Source: G965215145 sp965215145
Lineage (GTDB): Bacteria > Bacteroidota > Rhodothermia > Rhodothermales > JANQRZ01
Reading direction: 5' to 3'
NCBI GenBank assembly: GCA_965215145.1
Contig: OZ244038.1
Span: forward strand, 1,178,001 to 1,242,000
DNA length: 64,000 nucleotides
Shown here: one piece after another, positions 25,584 to 34,341 of the stretch
How the letters are laid out: each line of letters opens with the position of its first letter
How positions within the stretch are numbered: position 1 is the stretch's first letter
Translations under genes and position numbers: made by a program
Notes under the pieces: model-generated
The model's input: the letters and a program-made list of their open reading frames with translations, nothing else
The model's database searches: none
Told to the model about the DNA's origin: nothing

Positions 25584-25849
25584 TCCGTCACCGTGGCCGT
25601 CTCGGACACGGGGGAGGGGATCGCGGCGGTGGAGCAGGCGCACCTCTTCGAGCGCTACTGCCGGGGAGAGCGGGCCCGCACGCGCGGGGGCACGGGGACG
25701 GGGCTCGGCCTCGCCATCGCCCGCGCCGTCGCCCAGGCTCACGGCGACGACCTCGCCGTCGAGAGCGCGCCGGGGCGGGGCAGCACGTTACGTTCACCCT
25801 CACGCTCTCCACCGACGGTGGGAGACGGGTCTCGCCGAGCGGAGGCTAG
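25584..25849 (+). pseudogene. Histidine-kinase C-terminal (HATPase) relic
   Basis: A fragment reads 'VTVAVSDTGEGIAAVEQAHL', then 'FERYCRGERAR', 'GTGLGLAIARAVAQAHG' and 'VESAPGRGST', the G1/F/G2 boxes of a sensor kinase ATPase domain. After 'GST' the frame shifts near 25785 to resume as 'FTLTLSTDGG' and ends at the TAG at 25847. No dimerisation domain or start is present, so it is a dead remnant, the only trace of a two-component system here. Confidence 0.75.
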
Positions 25850-27150
25850 CGCACGACGACGGCCTGGACCGTCCCGGTGTACGCGCCCGCCTCGACGCGG
25901 ACGAGGTAGACGCCGCTGGCGAGGCGGGCCGCGTCCCACTCGACCTCGTGGTAGCCCGCCGGGCGCTCCGCGTCGACGAGGGTGGCGACGAGGTGGCCCG
26001 CCGTGTCGTAGACGCGGACGCTCACGTCCGAGGCCTCCGGCAGCGCGAACTCCAGCGTCGTCCGCTCCGCGAACGGGTTCGGGTAGTTCTGCTCCACGCC
26101 GAACGCTGTGGGGATGAGGCCGCCCTCGTTCGAGACCGGCGTGACGTTGACCGTTACGTCCACCGTCACCGTCGCCTCGTCCGGGTCGTTCGACGAGATC
26201 ACGACCTCGAAGTCGTGGATGCCCGCCTCGGCGCCCTCGGCGTCGGCTGTCGCGGTGACGTCCAGCGACGCGCCCGGCGCGATGCCGTCGCCGCAGTCGC
26301 TCGGGGAGACCGAGAGGAGCATCGGGCCGGTGCCCTCGAGCGAGACGAGGTCGACGAAGAAGTTCGTCACGGCCCCGGCTTCCCCGGCCTCCGTCGTGCT
26401 CTCGAACCGGAGCGTGTGGGTGCCGCCGTCGGCGTAGGCGCTGACGTCGAGCGTGACGAGCCGGTAGGTCTCGTAGGTCCCGCCCGCGCCGCCGTCGGCG
26501 TCGGTCGTGCGGAACACCTCCTCGCCATCGAGCTGCACGCTCATGAACCCCGTGACGTCAGCGATGGGGATTTCGTGGTAGAACCGGAGCTCGGCGCTGC
26601 CCGCAGGGACGGTGACCTCCTGCTCGACGAAGCCGGTCTCGGTGGTGTCGGGGCTCCCCCCGAACCACACCCACCACGCCCCGCTGAGGGCGCCGGTACC
26701 GCCGCCGGTGTTGCACACGGCGGCCGTACAGAACAGGGTGTCGAAGTTGGTCGAGCCCTCGTCCCAGAACGGGTTCGGCGTCCCGGCCTCGAACGAGCCG
26801 TCCTCGACGGCGGCACCGGCGCCTCCCACCTCCCGCACAGCGACCGAGCACTCGAGGCTATCTGAGTCCGGTCCGGCCTCGTTGGAGATCGTAAACGTCT
26901 GCGTCGCCGCGTCGCCCTGGCCGAGCTCGAAGGTGAGGGCCTCCGGCGTCACCGCGATGTCGGCGCTGGAGCTGTCGCCCCCGAGCGAGCGCGCGGTCGC
27001 GAGCCCGCCCGAGGGCAGGGGGAGGGCGTGGCGGGCCGCGTGGCCCCAGGAACCCTGCGCCACGGCAGCCGCGCAGCCGCCGACGGCTAGCACCGCCAGG
27101 GCCGCCACGAAGGCGCAGCGTCGGAGGAGGTGAGGTTGCGGGAAGGGCAT
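25846..27150 (-). CDS. Secreted protein with type-A (T9SS-like) sorting domain
   Basis: A 434-residue exported protein. Signal peptide at 8-32, an Ig-like/choice-of-anchor block ('DSDSLECSVAVREVGG'), a lectin-like region ('AVEDGSFEAGTPNPFWDEGS', then 'VTLDVSAYADGGTHTLRF'), a second Ig-like repeat ('HDFEVVISSNDPDEATVTVD'), and a C-terminal sorting domain ('VEQNYPNPFAERTTLEFALP' to 'VYLVRVEAGAYTGTVQAVVV'). Function unknown, likely surface-exposed. Paralogue of the next gene (27328-29307), with a 57-nt identical stretch between them. Confidence 0.75.
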   Translation of the reverse strand: MPFPQPHLLRRCAFVAALAVLAVGGCAAAVAQGSWGHAARHALPLPSGGLATARSLGGDSSSADIAVTPEALTFELGQGDAATQTFTISNEAGPDSDSLECSVAVREVGGAGAAVEDGSFEAGTPNPFWDEGSTNFDTLFCTAAVCNTGGGTGALSGAWWVWFGGSPDTTETGFVEQEVTVPAGSAELRFYHEIPIADVTGFMSVQLDGEEVFRTTDADGGAGGTYETYRLVTLDVSAYADGGTHTLRFESTTEAGEAGAVTNFFVDLVSLEGTGPMLLSVSPSDCGDGIAPGASLDVTATADAEGAEAGIHDFEVVISSNDPDEATVTVDVTVNVTPVSNEGGLIPTAFGVEQNYPNPFAERTTLEFALPEASDVSVRVYDTAGHLVATLVDAERPAGYHEVEWDAARLASGVYLVRVEAGAYTGTVQAVVVR

Positions 27151-27253
27151 AGGCGTGGGACGTGGGGGAGCACCGTTCGGGACGTGGCTCCGGGAAGGTA
27201 ACGGATCATTAGGCTCGGGGTGGGGAGGCGACGCGGGGGCGGCCCCATAAAGC

Positions 27254-27290
27254 CCGGCGCCCCCACCCTTCTGAAGGGTGGGGGCGCCGG
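27254..27290. terminator. 17-bp hairpin between two secreted-protein genes
   Basis: A perfect 17-bp stem with a 3-nt loop (arm core GGCGCCCCCACCCTT). It lies 38 nt beyond the stop of the 27328-29307 gene and upstream of the 27150 start. A strong rho-independent-like hairpin without a clear U-tract. Confidence 0.6.
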
Positions 27291-27327
27291 TAGGCTCCGG
27301 TTGCCGTGGGCCGCCGGGGGGCGGGGG

Positions 27328-29307
27328 CTAGCGCACGACGACGGCCCGAACCGTCTCGGCGTGCGAGCCGGCGTCCACGCGGACGAGGTAGACCCCGCCG
27401 GCTAGGCCCGACGGCGCCCACTCCACCTCGTGCCGGCCCGCGGGGCGGAGACCCTCGGCGAGCGTGGCGACGAGGCGGCCTGCCGCGTCGTAGACGCGGA
27501 CGCGGACCTCGGCCGGCTCGGCCACCGTGAAGGCCACGGTCGTCTGGCCCGCAGCGGGGTTCGGGTACGGCGACTCGAGGGTGAAGGCCGCTGTGGCCGG
27601 CCCGCCCTCCGCGCTGACCGTCTGGATGATGATCGTGACGGGCACCGTCAGGGTCGGCGTGCTCGGGTCGTTGGTCGTGAGGGTGAGCTCGCACGTGTAC
27701 GTGCCGGGCTCGGCGTCCCCGCCGTCCGCCGTCACCGTGACGGTCGCGGACTCGCCCGCGGCGATGGCGCCGCTGCCCGGGGCTACCGAGAGCGTGGGGC
27801 CGTCCCCGCCCATCGAGCTGCCATCCGAGATCGAGACGAGGTCCACGAAGAAGCTCGTGACCTCGGGGTCCTGCATGGTACCGGCCCCCTCCTCCTCGGA
27901 CTCGAACCGGAGCGTGTGGGTGCCGCCGTCGGCGTAGGCGCTGACGTCGAGCGTGACCTCGGTGTAGGTGGCGTAGGTGGTGGTGTCCGCCTCCGTCACC
28001 GTGAAGAGGGTGTCGCTGTCTATGACGACGTTCAGGATGCCCGGCACGTCACCCGCGGGGATCTCGAGGTAGAACGAGAGGACGTCGTTGCCGACGGGGA
28101 TCGTGACCTCCTGCTCGACGGAGCCGGCCTCGAACCGGAAGGCCCCCCCGAACCATGCCCACCAGTCCCCGTCGAAGGGGCCGGTGCCGCCGCCGACGCC
28201 GCAGACGTCCGCGGTGCAGAAGGGGGTACCGAAGTTGGTCGAGGTCGCTTGCCAGAACGGGTTCGTGAACGTGCTCGGGCTCGTCGCCTCGAACGAGCCG
28301 TCCTCGACGACGTCCTCCTCGCCCCCACGCGTAGAGGCGGGGGACGTGCCGCCACTCGCCACGGACCGGGTGAGGCGGTAGAGCGGGCCGAGGCCCGGCG
28401 CCGCGCGGTCCTCGCCCTCGACGGAGCAGGTGCCCGCCTCGACGGAGTAGGTGAGCGAGTCGGACCCGGCGACCGCCGTGTTCGAGACGGTCAGCGTCGC
28501 CGTCGCCGTCTCGCCCGGCTGGAGCGTGAACGTCAGCGAGTCCGGGTCGACGTCGGCCACCGGCGGGGCGGACACGTCGGTGGCCGAGCCGGAGAGGATG
28601 AACTGGAGGTCGACGCCGTTGTTGAGGTAGTCCGTGATCTCCGTGAACGGCGTGAAGTCCGTGAGGTCCTCGTCGTCGCCCTCGTCGATGAAGGGGTCGA
28701 AGGCGTTGCCGGGGTTGCGCAGCACGGCGGGGCTGTTGAGCGCGGCGTTGCCGCCGTTGTCGTTCCGCTGCCACTCCCAGTTGCGGACCTCGATGGGGTC
28801 GCCGTCGGTGTCGGTCGGGTCGAAGTTGATCGTGGGGCCTTCGCAGACGATGGAGATCCAGTACGTGCCCGCGTCGAGCTCGGTGTCGGGGATGAGGAAG
28901 GACAGGTCCCCGTTGTTGTCGAGCTCCGGCGCCTGGTCGTCGTAGGAGAAGAGCACCTCGTCGGGCTCCTCGCCGGCGTCGCTCCAGAAGGCGATGTCGG
29001 CCTGGGCGCACTCGGCGTCCGGGGCCTTGCCACCCAGGTTCACGTAGCGGCCGGCGGCGAACACCGACTGAACCGTCCACCTCGTACCGACGGGCACGAC
29101 GAAGTCGTCGGCCGAGACGACGTCGGCATCGGTGTTCTCGGTGTTGTTCTGGGAGGGGGCCGAGAGGGGGTTGAAGTCGGTCTGGTCGACCAGCACCTCG
29201 AGGCCGACGCCGCTGCGGTGCTGGGCGTCGGCGGTCGAGAGCCAGCCGGACCCGGCCATTAGGAAGGCCAGCGCGAGCGTGAGCCGGTGGGGGGTAACAG
29301 GTCTCAT
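27328..29307 (-). CDS. Large secreted protein with type-A sorting domain
   Basis: A 659-residue exported protein. Signal peptide (residues 1-29, ending 'LSTADAQ'), an N-terminal domain with 'LVDQTDFNPLSAPSQNN' and 'TYWISIVCEGPTINFDPTDT' (a DUF-like extracellular module), an Ig-like 'DSLTFTLQPGETATATLTVS' repeat, the same lectin-like region as its neighbour ('VTLDVSAYADGGTHTLRF'), another Ig-like repeat, and a C-terminal sorting domain ('ESPYPNPAAGQTTVAFTV'). It is rich in Asp/Thr and likely binds Ca. No enzymatic motif seen. ATG at 29307. Confidence 0.75.
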   Translation of the reverse strand: MRPVTPHRLTLALAFLMAGSGWLSTADAQHRSGVGLEVLVDQTDFNPLSAPSQNNTENTDADVVSADDFVVPVGTRWTVQSVFAAGRYVNLGGKAPDAECAQADIAFWSDAGEEPDEVLFSYDDQAPELDNNGDLSFLIPDTELDAGTYWISIVCEGPTINFDPTDTDGDPIEVRNWEWQRNDNGGNAALNSPAVLRNPGNAFDPFIDEGDDEDLTDFTPFTEITDYLNNGVDLQFILSGSATDVSAPPVADVDPDSLTFTLQPGETATATLTVSNTAVAGSDSLTYSVEAGTCSVEGEDRAAPGLGPLYRLTRSVASGGTSPASTRGGEEDVVEDGSFEATSPSTFTNPFWQATSTNFGTPFCTADVCGVGGGTGPFDGDWWAWFGGAFRFEAGSVEQEVTIPVGNDVLSFYLEIPAGDVPGILNVVIDSDTLFTVTEADTTTYATYTEVTLDVSAYADGGTHTLRFESEEEGAGTMQDPEVTSFFVDLVSISDGSSMGGDGPTLSVAPGSGAIAAGESATVTVTADGGDAEPGTYTCELTLTTNDPSTPTLTVPVTIIIQTVSAEGGPATAAFTLESPYPNPAAGQTTVAFTVAEPAEVRVRVYDAAGRLVATLAEGLRPAGRHEVEWAPSGLAGGVYLVRVDAGSHAETVRAVVVR

Positions 29308-29605
29308 GAGGAACCTCGGTGGTGGTTGATGGGAGGGAGGAGGGGGAGAGCAGGCTCCCCCGCCCCCGTTGCCCGCCTGTCGGGCGAGAGGGGAAGGCTA
29401 GAGATAAGGAAAGATAGGGCAGATTGCAATACGTGCCCGCGCTTTTCTGTACGGTTGAGCGCGGCCGGGGGGCGCCGGCCGGGCGGTTCGGGATGTGCCG
29501 ACACGGCTTAGACGCCCTGCCCTGAACCCCGCTCTGCCGCCTCGGGGACCCGCTTTTACCCCCACGCGTAGCTTCGCTTCCCCCCCAACCGACCACCGCC
29601 GGCCG

Positions 29606-31975
29606 ATGCCGACCTCCCCACCCCGATTCCCGCGCGCCGCGCGCGTCGTCGCCCTCGTCGTCGCCCTCGGCGCCCTCGCCCCGCCGACCGTCGAGGCGCA
29701 GCCCTCCGCCCCCCCGGCCGAGCTCTCGCTGGAGGCGCTGTTCGCCTCGCGGACCTTCGCCGGGCAGGGCTTCCAGGGCGGGCGCTGGGCCGAGGCCGGC
29801 CCCGTCGTCCGCTACCTCGACGCCGACCCCGCCGCCGGCACGACGAGCCTCATGGAGTACGACCTCACGACCGACGCCCGCACCGTCCTCATCGACGGCG
29901 CCGCCCTCCGGAAGCCCGACGGCGACGGGTTCCTCCAGATCGAGGACTACGCCTACAGCGCCGACCGCTCGAAGGTCCTCCTCTACACCGACTCCGAGCG
30001 CGTCTGGCGCCTCAACACCAAGGGGTACTACTACGTCTACGACCTCGCGAGCGGCGCCCTCACCCCGATCTCCGACCGGGACGCGGGCCTCCAGATGTTC
30101 GCCAAGCTCAGCCCCGACGGCCGCCGCGTCGCCTTCGTCCGCGACCGCGACCTCTTCGTCGTCGACCTCGACTCGATGGAGGAGACCAGACTGACCGACA
30201 CCGGCAGCCCCGGCGGCGTCATCAACGGCACGTTCGACTGGGTCTACGAGGAGGAGTTCGGCCTCCGCGACGGGTTCCAGTGGAGCCCCGACGGCCGGCA
30301 CATCGCCTTCTTCCAGCTCGACGAGTCGAACACGCGGGACTTCCAGATGACGGACTTCCGCACGCTCTACCCCGAGTACGTCAAGTTCCGCTACCCGAAG
30401 GCCGGCGAGACGAACTCCGAGATCCGCATCGGCGTGATCGACATGGCGGGGGAGGGGATGGGCACGACGCGGTTCTTCGACACCGACACCTGGCTGGAGG
30501 GGGGGAACGAGACCGAGTACCTCGCGCTGATGGGGTGGACGCCGGAGCTCCGCTCCGCCGACGGCGAGCACCGCGTCTGGATGCTCCGCCTCGACCGCGA
30601 CCAGAACGACCTCGACCTCCTCTACGGCGACCCCGACGACGCCTCGGTCGAGGTGGTCCTGGAAGAGAGCGAGCGCACGTACATCGACGTCGAGACCGGC
30701 TTCTCGTACCTCGACATGGGCAAGCTCACCTACCTCGACGACGGGGAGCACTTCGTCTGGCGCAGCGACCGGAGCGGGCACAGCCACCTCTACCTCTACG
30801 AGAACGACGGCACGTTCGTCCGCCCCCTCACCAGCGGAGAGTGGGACGTGACGGCGTTCAACGGGATCGACGAGGAGGCCGGCGCGCTCTACGTCACCGG
30901 CACCCTCGCCAGCCCCCTCGAACGCCACCTCTACCGCGTCGCCCTCGACGATGCCGGCGCCGAGCCGGTGCAGATCACGCAGCGGCCCGGCTGGCACAGC
31001 CTCAACCTCTCCGCCGACCTCCGCTACTACATCGACGCCTACTCGAACGCGACGACCCCCGCCGTCACCACCCTCCACCGCATCGACGGCGAGCAGCTGA
31101 AGGTGCTGGAGGCGAACGAGCGGCTGCGGGCGACGGTGGCCTCGCTCGGCCTCCGCGCGCCGGAGTTCTTCACCGTCGAGGCCGCCGACGGGACGCCGCT
31201 CAACGGCTACCTCCTCCTCCCGTCCGACTTCGACCCGAACCGGGAGTACCCGCTCCTGATCCACACCTACGGCGGGCCGGGCTCGCAGGAGGTCCGCAAC
31301 CAGTGGGGCGGCACCGAGCGGCTGTGGCACTACTGGCTCGCCGAGGAGCACGGGATCCTCGTGGCCGGCGTGGACAACCGCGGCACGGGCGGGCGTGGTA
31401 AGACCTTCAAGGCGCAGACCTACGGGCGGCTCGGCCCGATGGAGGCCGAGGACCAGATCGCCGCCGCGCAGCAGCTCGGCCGGCGGCCCTACGTGGACGC
31501 CGACCGGATGGGGATCTGGGGGTGGAGCTACGGCGGCTACCTCTCGCTGCTCGCCATGCTCTACGAGACCGACGCCCTCAGCGGCCCCGAGACCTTCAAG
31601 GTCGGCGCGGCCGTGGCGCCGGTGACCAACTGGCGGCTCTACGACACCATCTACACCGAGCGCTACCTCTCGACCCCGCAGAAGAACCCCGAGGGCTACG
31701 ACCGCGGCAGCCCCGTCACCTACGCCGAGAACCTCCGCCCCGAGCAGGACCTCCTCATCGTCCACGGCGACTTCGACGACAACGTCCACGTCCAGAACAC
31801 CGTCATCATGGCCGACGCGCTGCAGGCGGCGAACAAGCAGTTCGAGATGATGATCTACCCCGGCCGCAACCACGGCATCTACGGCGGCCCGACCAGGCTC
31901 CACCTGTTCACGCTGCTGACGGAGTTCCTCACCGAGGGCCTCGCCGAGGAGAGCCTTGCCGCGGAGAGCCCCTAA
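29606..31975 (+). CDS. Dipeptidyl-peptidase IV family (S9) serine peptidase
   Basis: A 789-residue exported S9B-type peptidase that would remove N-terminal dipeptides. Signal peptide at 1-32 ('ARVVALVVALGALAPPTVEA'), a beta-propeller domain (about 50-520, with 'YTDSERVWRLNTKGYYYVYD' and 'SPDGRHIAFFQLDE'), then an alpha/beta-hydrolase domain. The catalytic triad is visible: Ser in 'WGWSYGGYLSLLA', Asp in 'IVHGDFDDNVHVQN', His in 'YPGRNHGIYGG'. The ATG at 29606 gives the signal peptide; the longer upstream frame does not. A hairpin terminator follows the stop. Confidence 0.93.
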   Translation: MPTSPPRFPRAARVVALVVALGALAPPTVEAQPSAPPAELSLEALFASRTFAGQGFQGGRWAEAGPVVRYLDADPAAGTTSLMEYDLTTDARTVLIDGAALRKPDGDGFLQIEDYAYSADRSKVLLYTDSERVWRLNTKGYYYVYDLASGALTPISDRDAGLQMFAKLSPDGRRVAFVRDRDLFVVDLDSMEETRLTDTGSPGGVINGTFDWVYEEEFGLRDGFQWSPDGRHIAFFQLDESNTRDFQMTDFRTLYPEYVKFRYPKAGETNSEIRIGVIDMAGEGMGTTRFFDTDTWLEGGNETEYLALMGWTPELRSADGEHRVWMLRLDRDQNDLDLLYGDPDDASVEVVLEESERTYIDVETGFSYLDMGKLTYLDDGEHFVWRSDRSGHSHLYLYENDGTFVRPLTSGEWDVTAFNGIDEEAGALYVTGTLASPLERHLYRVALDDAGAEPVQITQRPGWHSLNLSADLRYYIDAYSNATTPAVTTLHRIDGEQLKVLEANERLRATVASLGLRAPEFFTVEAADGTPLNGYLLLPSDFDPNREYPLLIHTYGGPGSQEVRNQWGGTERLWHYWLAEEHGILVAGVDNRGTGGRGKTFKAQTYGRLGPMEAEDQIAAAQQLGRRPYVDADRMGIWGWSYGGYLSLLAMLYETDALSGPETFKVGAAVAPVTNWRLYDTIYTERYLSTPQKNPEGYDRGSPVTYAENLRPEQDLLIVHGDFDDNVHVQNTVIMADALQAANKQFEMMIYPGRNHGIYGGPTRLHLFTLLTEFLTEGLAEESLAAESP

Positions 31976-31977
31976 AC

Positions 31978-32010
31978 GGAGGCCCCACTGTCAGCAACAG
32001 CGGGGCCTCC
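31978..32010. terminator. Hairpin after the DPP-IV gene
   Basis: Stem GGAGGCCCCACTGT / ACAGCGGGGCCTCC (one mismatch) with a 5-nt loop, starting 3 nt past the stop codon and followed by CTGAGTTTAA. A good rho-independent terminator candidate. Confidence 0.75.
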
Positions 32011-32331
32011 CTGAGTTTAAAGTGCCCTCATCATGACGGGCAAAGGAGCTTGCGGCACTCCTTTCGTTCTTCCAGCATGCTGGATTCCTGCTTCTGAACT
32101 CCGGATTGCAAGTCCCGAATCTCCACAGGCGTTGTTCAGCGCTGTCCGACGAACTACCGGCCAGCGGCTACAAAAGCTTGGTCAAACAAACCTCGTAGCT
32201 GTGGTCGCCTAGGAACACAGCCCCCGTGGAGGGCGACCTGATCATCCATAGAGGTTGAGAGCCTACGAGGATGAAGTGCGGTAGATCCCTTGGGGCGGAG
32301 CCACTTCAACACTCCATCCACGAACGGACCT
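32011..32331. other. Lower-GC intergenic stretch with no assignable gene
   Basis: About 320 nt of visibly lower GC than its flanks. On the minus strand two short frames exist: one of ~31 codons starting ATG with 'MDDQVALHGGCVPRRPQLRG' and one of ~32 codons starting GTG with 'VEIRDLQSGVQKQESSMLEE'. Neither matches a family I know. It may be the remains of an insertion or degraded gene. Confidence 0.35.
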
Positions 32332-33414
32332 CTACACCGCCCTCCCCTTCCAGCGGACGCGGCCGGTCCAGTGGCTCACGGCGGAATCGAGCGGGAGCAG
32401 CGCGCTCAGAAGGATCGAGGCGGGGGCGAGCGCGGAGACCCACAGCGGGAAGCCCGCGGCGCGGTCGCTCGTCGCCTTCAGCCCCCACGCCGAGGCGAGC
32501 AGCCACGGGCTCAGCACGGGCCCGACGATCCAGACGAGGACGTAGAGCCCGTGGACGAGGAGGAACGACGTGGGCCGCCCGCCCTGGAGGAGGTACGCGT
32601 TCTTGCGGAACCCCCGCCACGCCTCCCCGAGCGAGCCGTACATCCAGACCGTCGCCTCGCGCCGGAGGTCGACGAGGGCGAGACGGACGCCGCGGCGCTT
32701 GAGGTAGCGGCCGATCTTGACGTCCTCCAGCACCTCGGCCGGCAGCGCCCCGTGGGGCTCGTGCTCCCGGTACGTCCCGGCGCCGACGAGCCAACACTGC
32801 CCGTTCAGCGAGCCGAGCGACGCCGCGCGCGTCCGGGGGATCAGCGCCAACGGCAGTGCGCTCACGACGGCGAGGGGGACGAGGCTGACGAGGAGCTTCC
32901 CCCCGCCTCGCAGCCTCGGTAGGCCCGTCAGCGCGGCGCCCGCCCCGTCGCCTTCTGCTTCGACCTCGGCCCAGCGGGCGACGAGGCGGCGGAGCGCGCC
33001 GGGGTCGGCCAGCGCGGCGTCGGCGTCGAGGAAGCAGAACACGTCGCCGGTGGCGGCGCGGGTGGCGCGGTAGAGCGCGTGGACCTTCCCGACCCAGCCG
33101 GGCGGCGGGCCCTCGCCCCGGATCCCCCGGACCCGCTCATCCCGCTCCCCGAACCCCGCGATCACCGCGCCCGTGTCGTCCTCCGAGCCGTCGTCCATCA
33201 CGACGACCTCGAAGCGGGGGTAGTCCTGCGCGAGCAGCGAGGGGAGGAGCCGGCGGAGGTTCTCGGCCTCGTTCCGCGCGGGGATGAGGACGGAGACCGC
33301 CGGCCACGCATCCGGCGCCGTGCGGGCCCGCCGCGTCCGCCGAAGGAAGACGAGGTTGGCGAGGAGGACGCCCCACAGCAGCGCGTGGAGACCAGCAAGC
33401 ACAGGGACGAGCAC
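32332..33414 (-). CDS. Family 2 glycosyltransferase, CruC/CrtQ-like (carotenoid cluster)
   Basis: A 360-residue membrane-anchored GT2. The nucleotide-sugar binding part begins 'VSVLIPARNEAENLRRLLPS', with 'VVVMDDGSEDDTGAVIAGF', a DxD-type motif in 'FCFLDADAALADP', and 'VLEDVKIGRYLKRRG' (ED and a QxxRW-like region 'GSLGEAWRGFRKNAYLLQGG'). TM helices lie at the N-terminus and C-terminus. As the last gene of the crtB/cruF cluster, it probably glycosylates a hydroxylated carotenoid, as CruC does in Chlorobi. The assignment is by context as well as sequence. Confidence 0.75.
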   Translation of the reverse strand: MLVPVLAGLHALLWGVLLANLVFLRRTRRARTAPDAWPAVSVLIPARNEAENLRRLLPSLLAQDYPRFEVVVMDDGSEDDTGAVIAGFGERDERVRGIRGEGPPPGWVGKVHALYRATRAATGDVFCFLDADAALADPGALRRLVARWAEVEAEGDGAGAALTGLPRLRGGGKLLVSLVPLAVVSALPLALIPRTRAASLGSLNGQCWLVGAGTYREHEPHGALPAEVLEDVKIGRYLKRRGVRLALVDLRREATVWMYGSLGEAWRGFRKNAYLLQGGRPTSFLLVHGLYVLVWIVGPVLSPWLLASAWGLKATSDRAAGFPLWVSALAPASILLSALLPLDSAVSHWTGRVRWKGRAV

Positions 33415-33502
33415 GGAGGAGCGGGCGGGAGGAGGGGAGAGGGTACGCCGTCCCAGTGCCCGCGCCGTGTCCGCCTGTTGCCCATCGCCCGCCGGGCGCC
33501 GG

Positions 33503-34192
33503 TCAGAGCGGGGCCGTGAGGAACTGCCGGTAGAGCGGGGGCGGCGCCTGCGCGAGCAGGCGGTCGCGGACGCGCTCGGTGCCAGGGCGGCCGAGGCGGC
33601 GGAGCGTGTACCACACCCACACCTCAGCCTCGATCAGCGGCAGTCCGGCCTCCGCATGGCCCGCGCGCTCGCGCCGCCGCAGCTCGTCCCGGAGCGCGAC
33701 GAACCGGTCGAGCGCGGCCTCGGTGTCGCCGCCGAAGAGGGCGGGGCGGAACAGCAGGCTCTGCCCGTCCACGAGCAGCACGAACGGGTCGTCGGGGTCG
33801 AGGGCGCGGGCGCGGCGGAGGAGGCCGTCCGAGCGGCGGCCGTAGGCGGGGAGCCTCCAGGCCGGGGCGTCGGCGGCGCGGTAGGCCCACAGCGCCGCGA
33901 GCAGCGCGAGCTCCCGCGCCGAGTGGCAGGTTGCCTCGTCCGGGAGGCCGTCGAGGGCGCGGGGATCCTTCGAGAGCGGGTAGAGCCGGTAGCGGACGAG
34001 GAGGTCGTCGGCGACGGAGCGGGCGGCGCGGCGGAGCGCCTCCAACCCGACCTGGTCCTGCTGAGCATAGCGCGCGGCGACGGAGTCGGCGTGGAACGTC
34101 TCGGGCGGCGGCACGGGGGGTAGCTCGGCGGCGGGCGGGTCCGGCGGGACGGTGAGGCCGCCGAGGAGGCTCAGCACGAGGAGGAACGTCAC
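33503..34192 (-). CDS. Hypothetical exported helical protein in carotenoid cluster
   Basis: A 229-residue protein starting GTG with a short hydrophobic leader ('MTFLLVLSLLGGLTVPPDPP'). The rest is alpha-helical with TPR-like spacing ('LRRARALDPDDPFVLLVDGQ' and 'EAALDRFVALRDELRRRERA'). No family recognised. It lies between the CruC-like and acyltransferase genes on the same strand and may be cotranscribed with the pathway, but nothing in it suggests an enzyme. Confidence 0.6.
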   Translation of the reverse strand: MTFLLVLSLLGGLTVPPDPPAAELPPVPPPETFHADSVAARYAQQDQVGLEALRRAARSVADDLLVRYRLYPLSKDPRALDGLPDEATCHSARELALLAALWAYRAADAPAWRLPAYGRRSDGLLRRARALDPDDPFVLLVDGQSLLFRPALFGGDTEAALDRFVALRDELRRRERAGHAEAGLPLIEAEVWVWYTLRRLGRPGTERVRDRLLAQAPPPLYRQFLTAPL

Positions 34193-34341
34193 GGTGGCGG
34201 GGGGCTGCGCAGGCGGGGGCGGTACGAGCTACGTCACGGGCTACATCGGCTGGCCGCGCCCAAACTAGCGCGGCGGCCGTTGACGATGCCGCGAATCCCG
34301 TCCCCGGAGCTACGGGGGCGCCCCGTTTGCCCCGGGTCGCT

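Noticed and set aside
25584..25849. Functional histidine kinase gene
   Set aside because: No start, no HisKA domain and a frameshift in the last 20 codons.
28049..31903. 1284-codon minus-strand frame across the DPP-IV gene
   Set aside because: Antisense to a clear S9 peptidase and then out of frame with the sorting-domain protein; Val/Glu/Gly-rich shadow without motifs.
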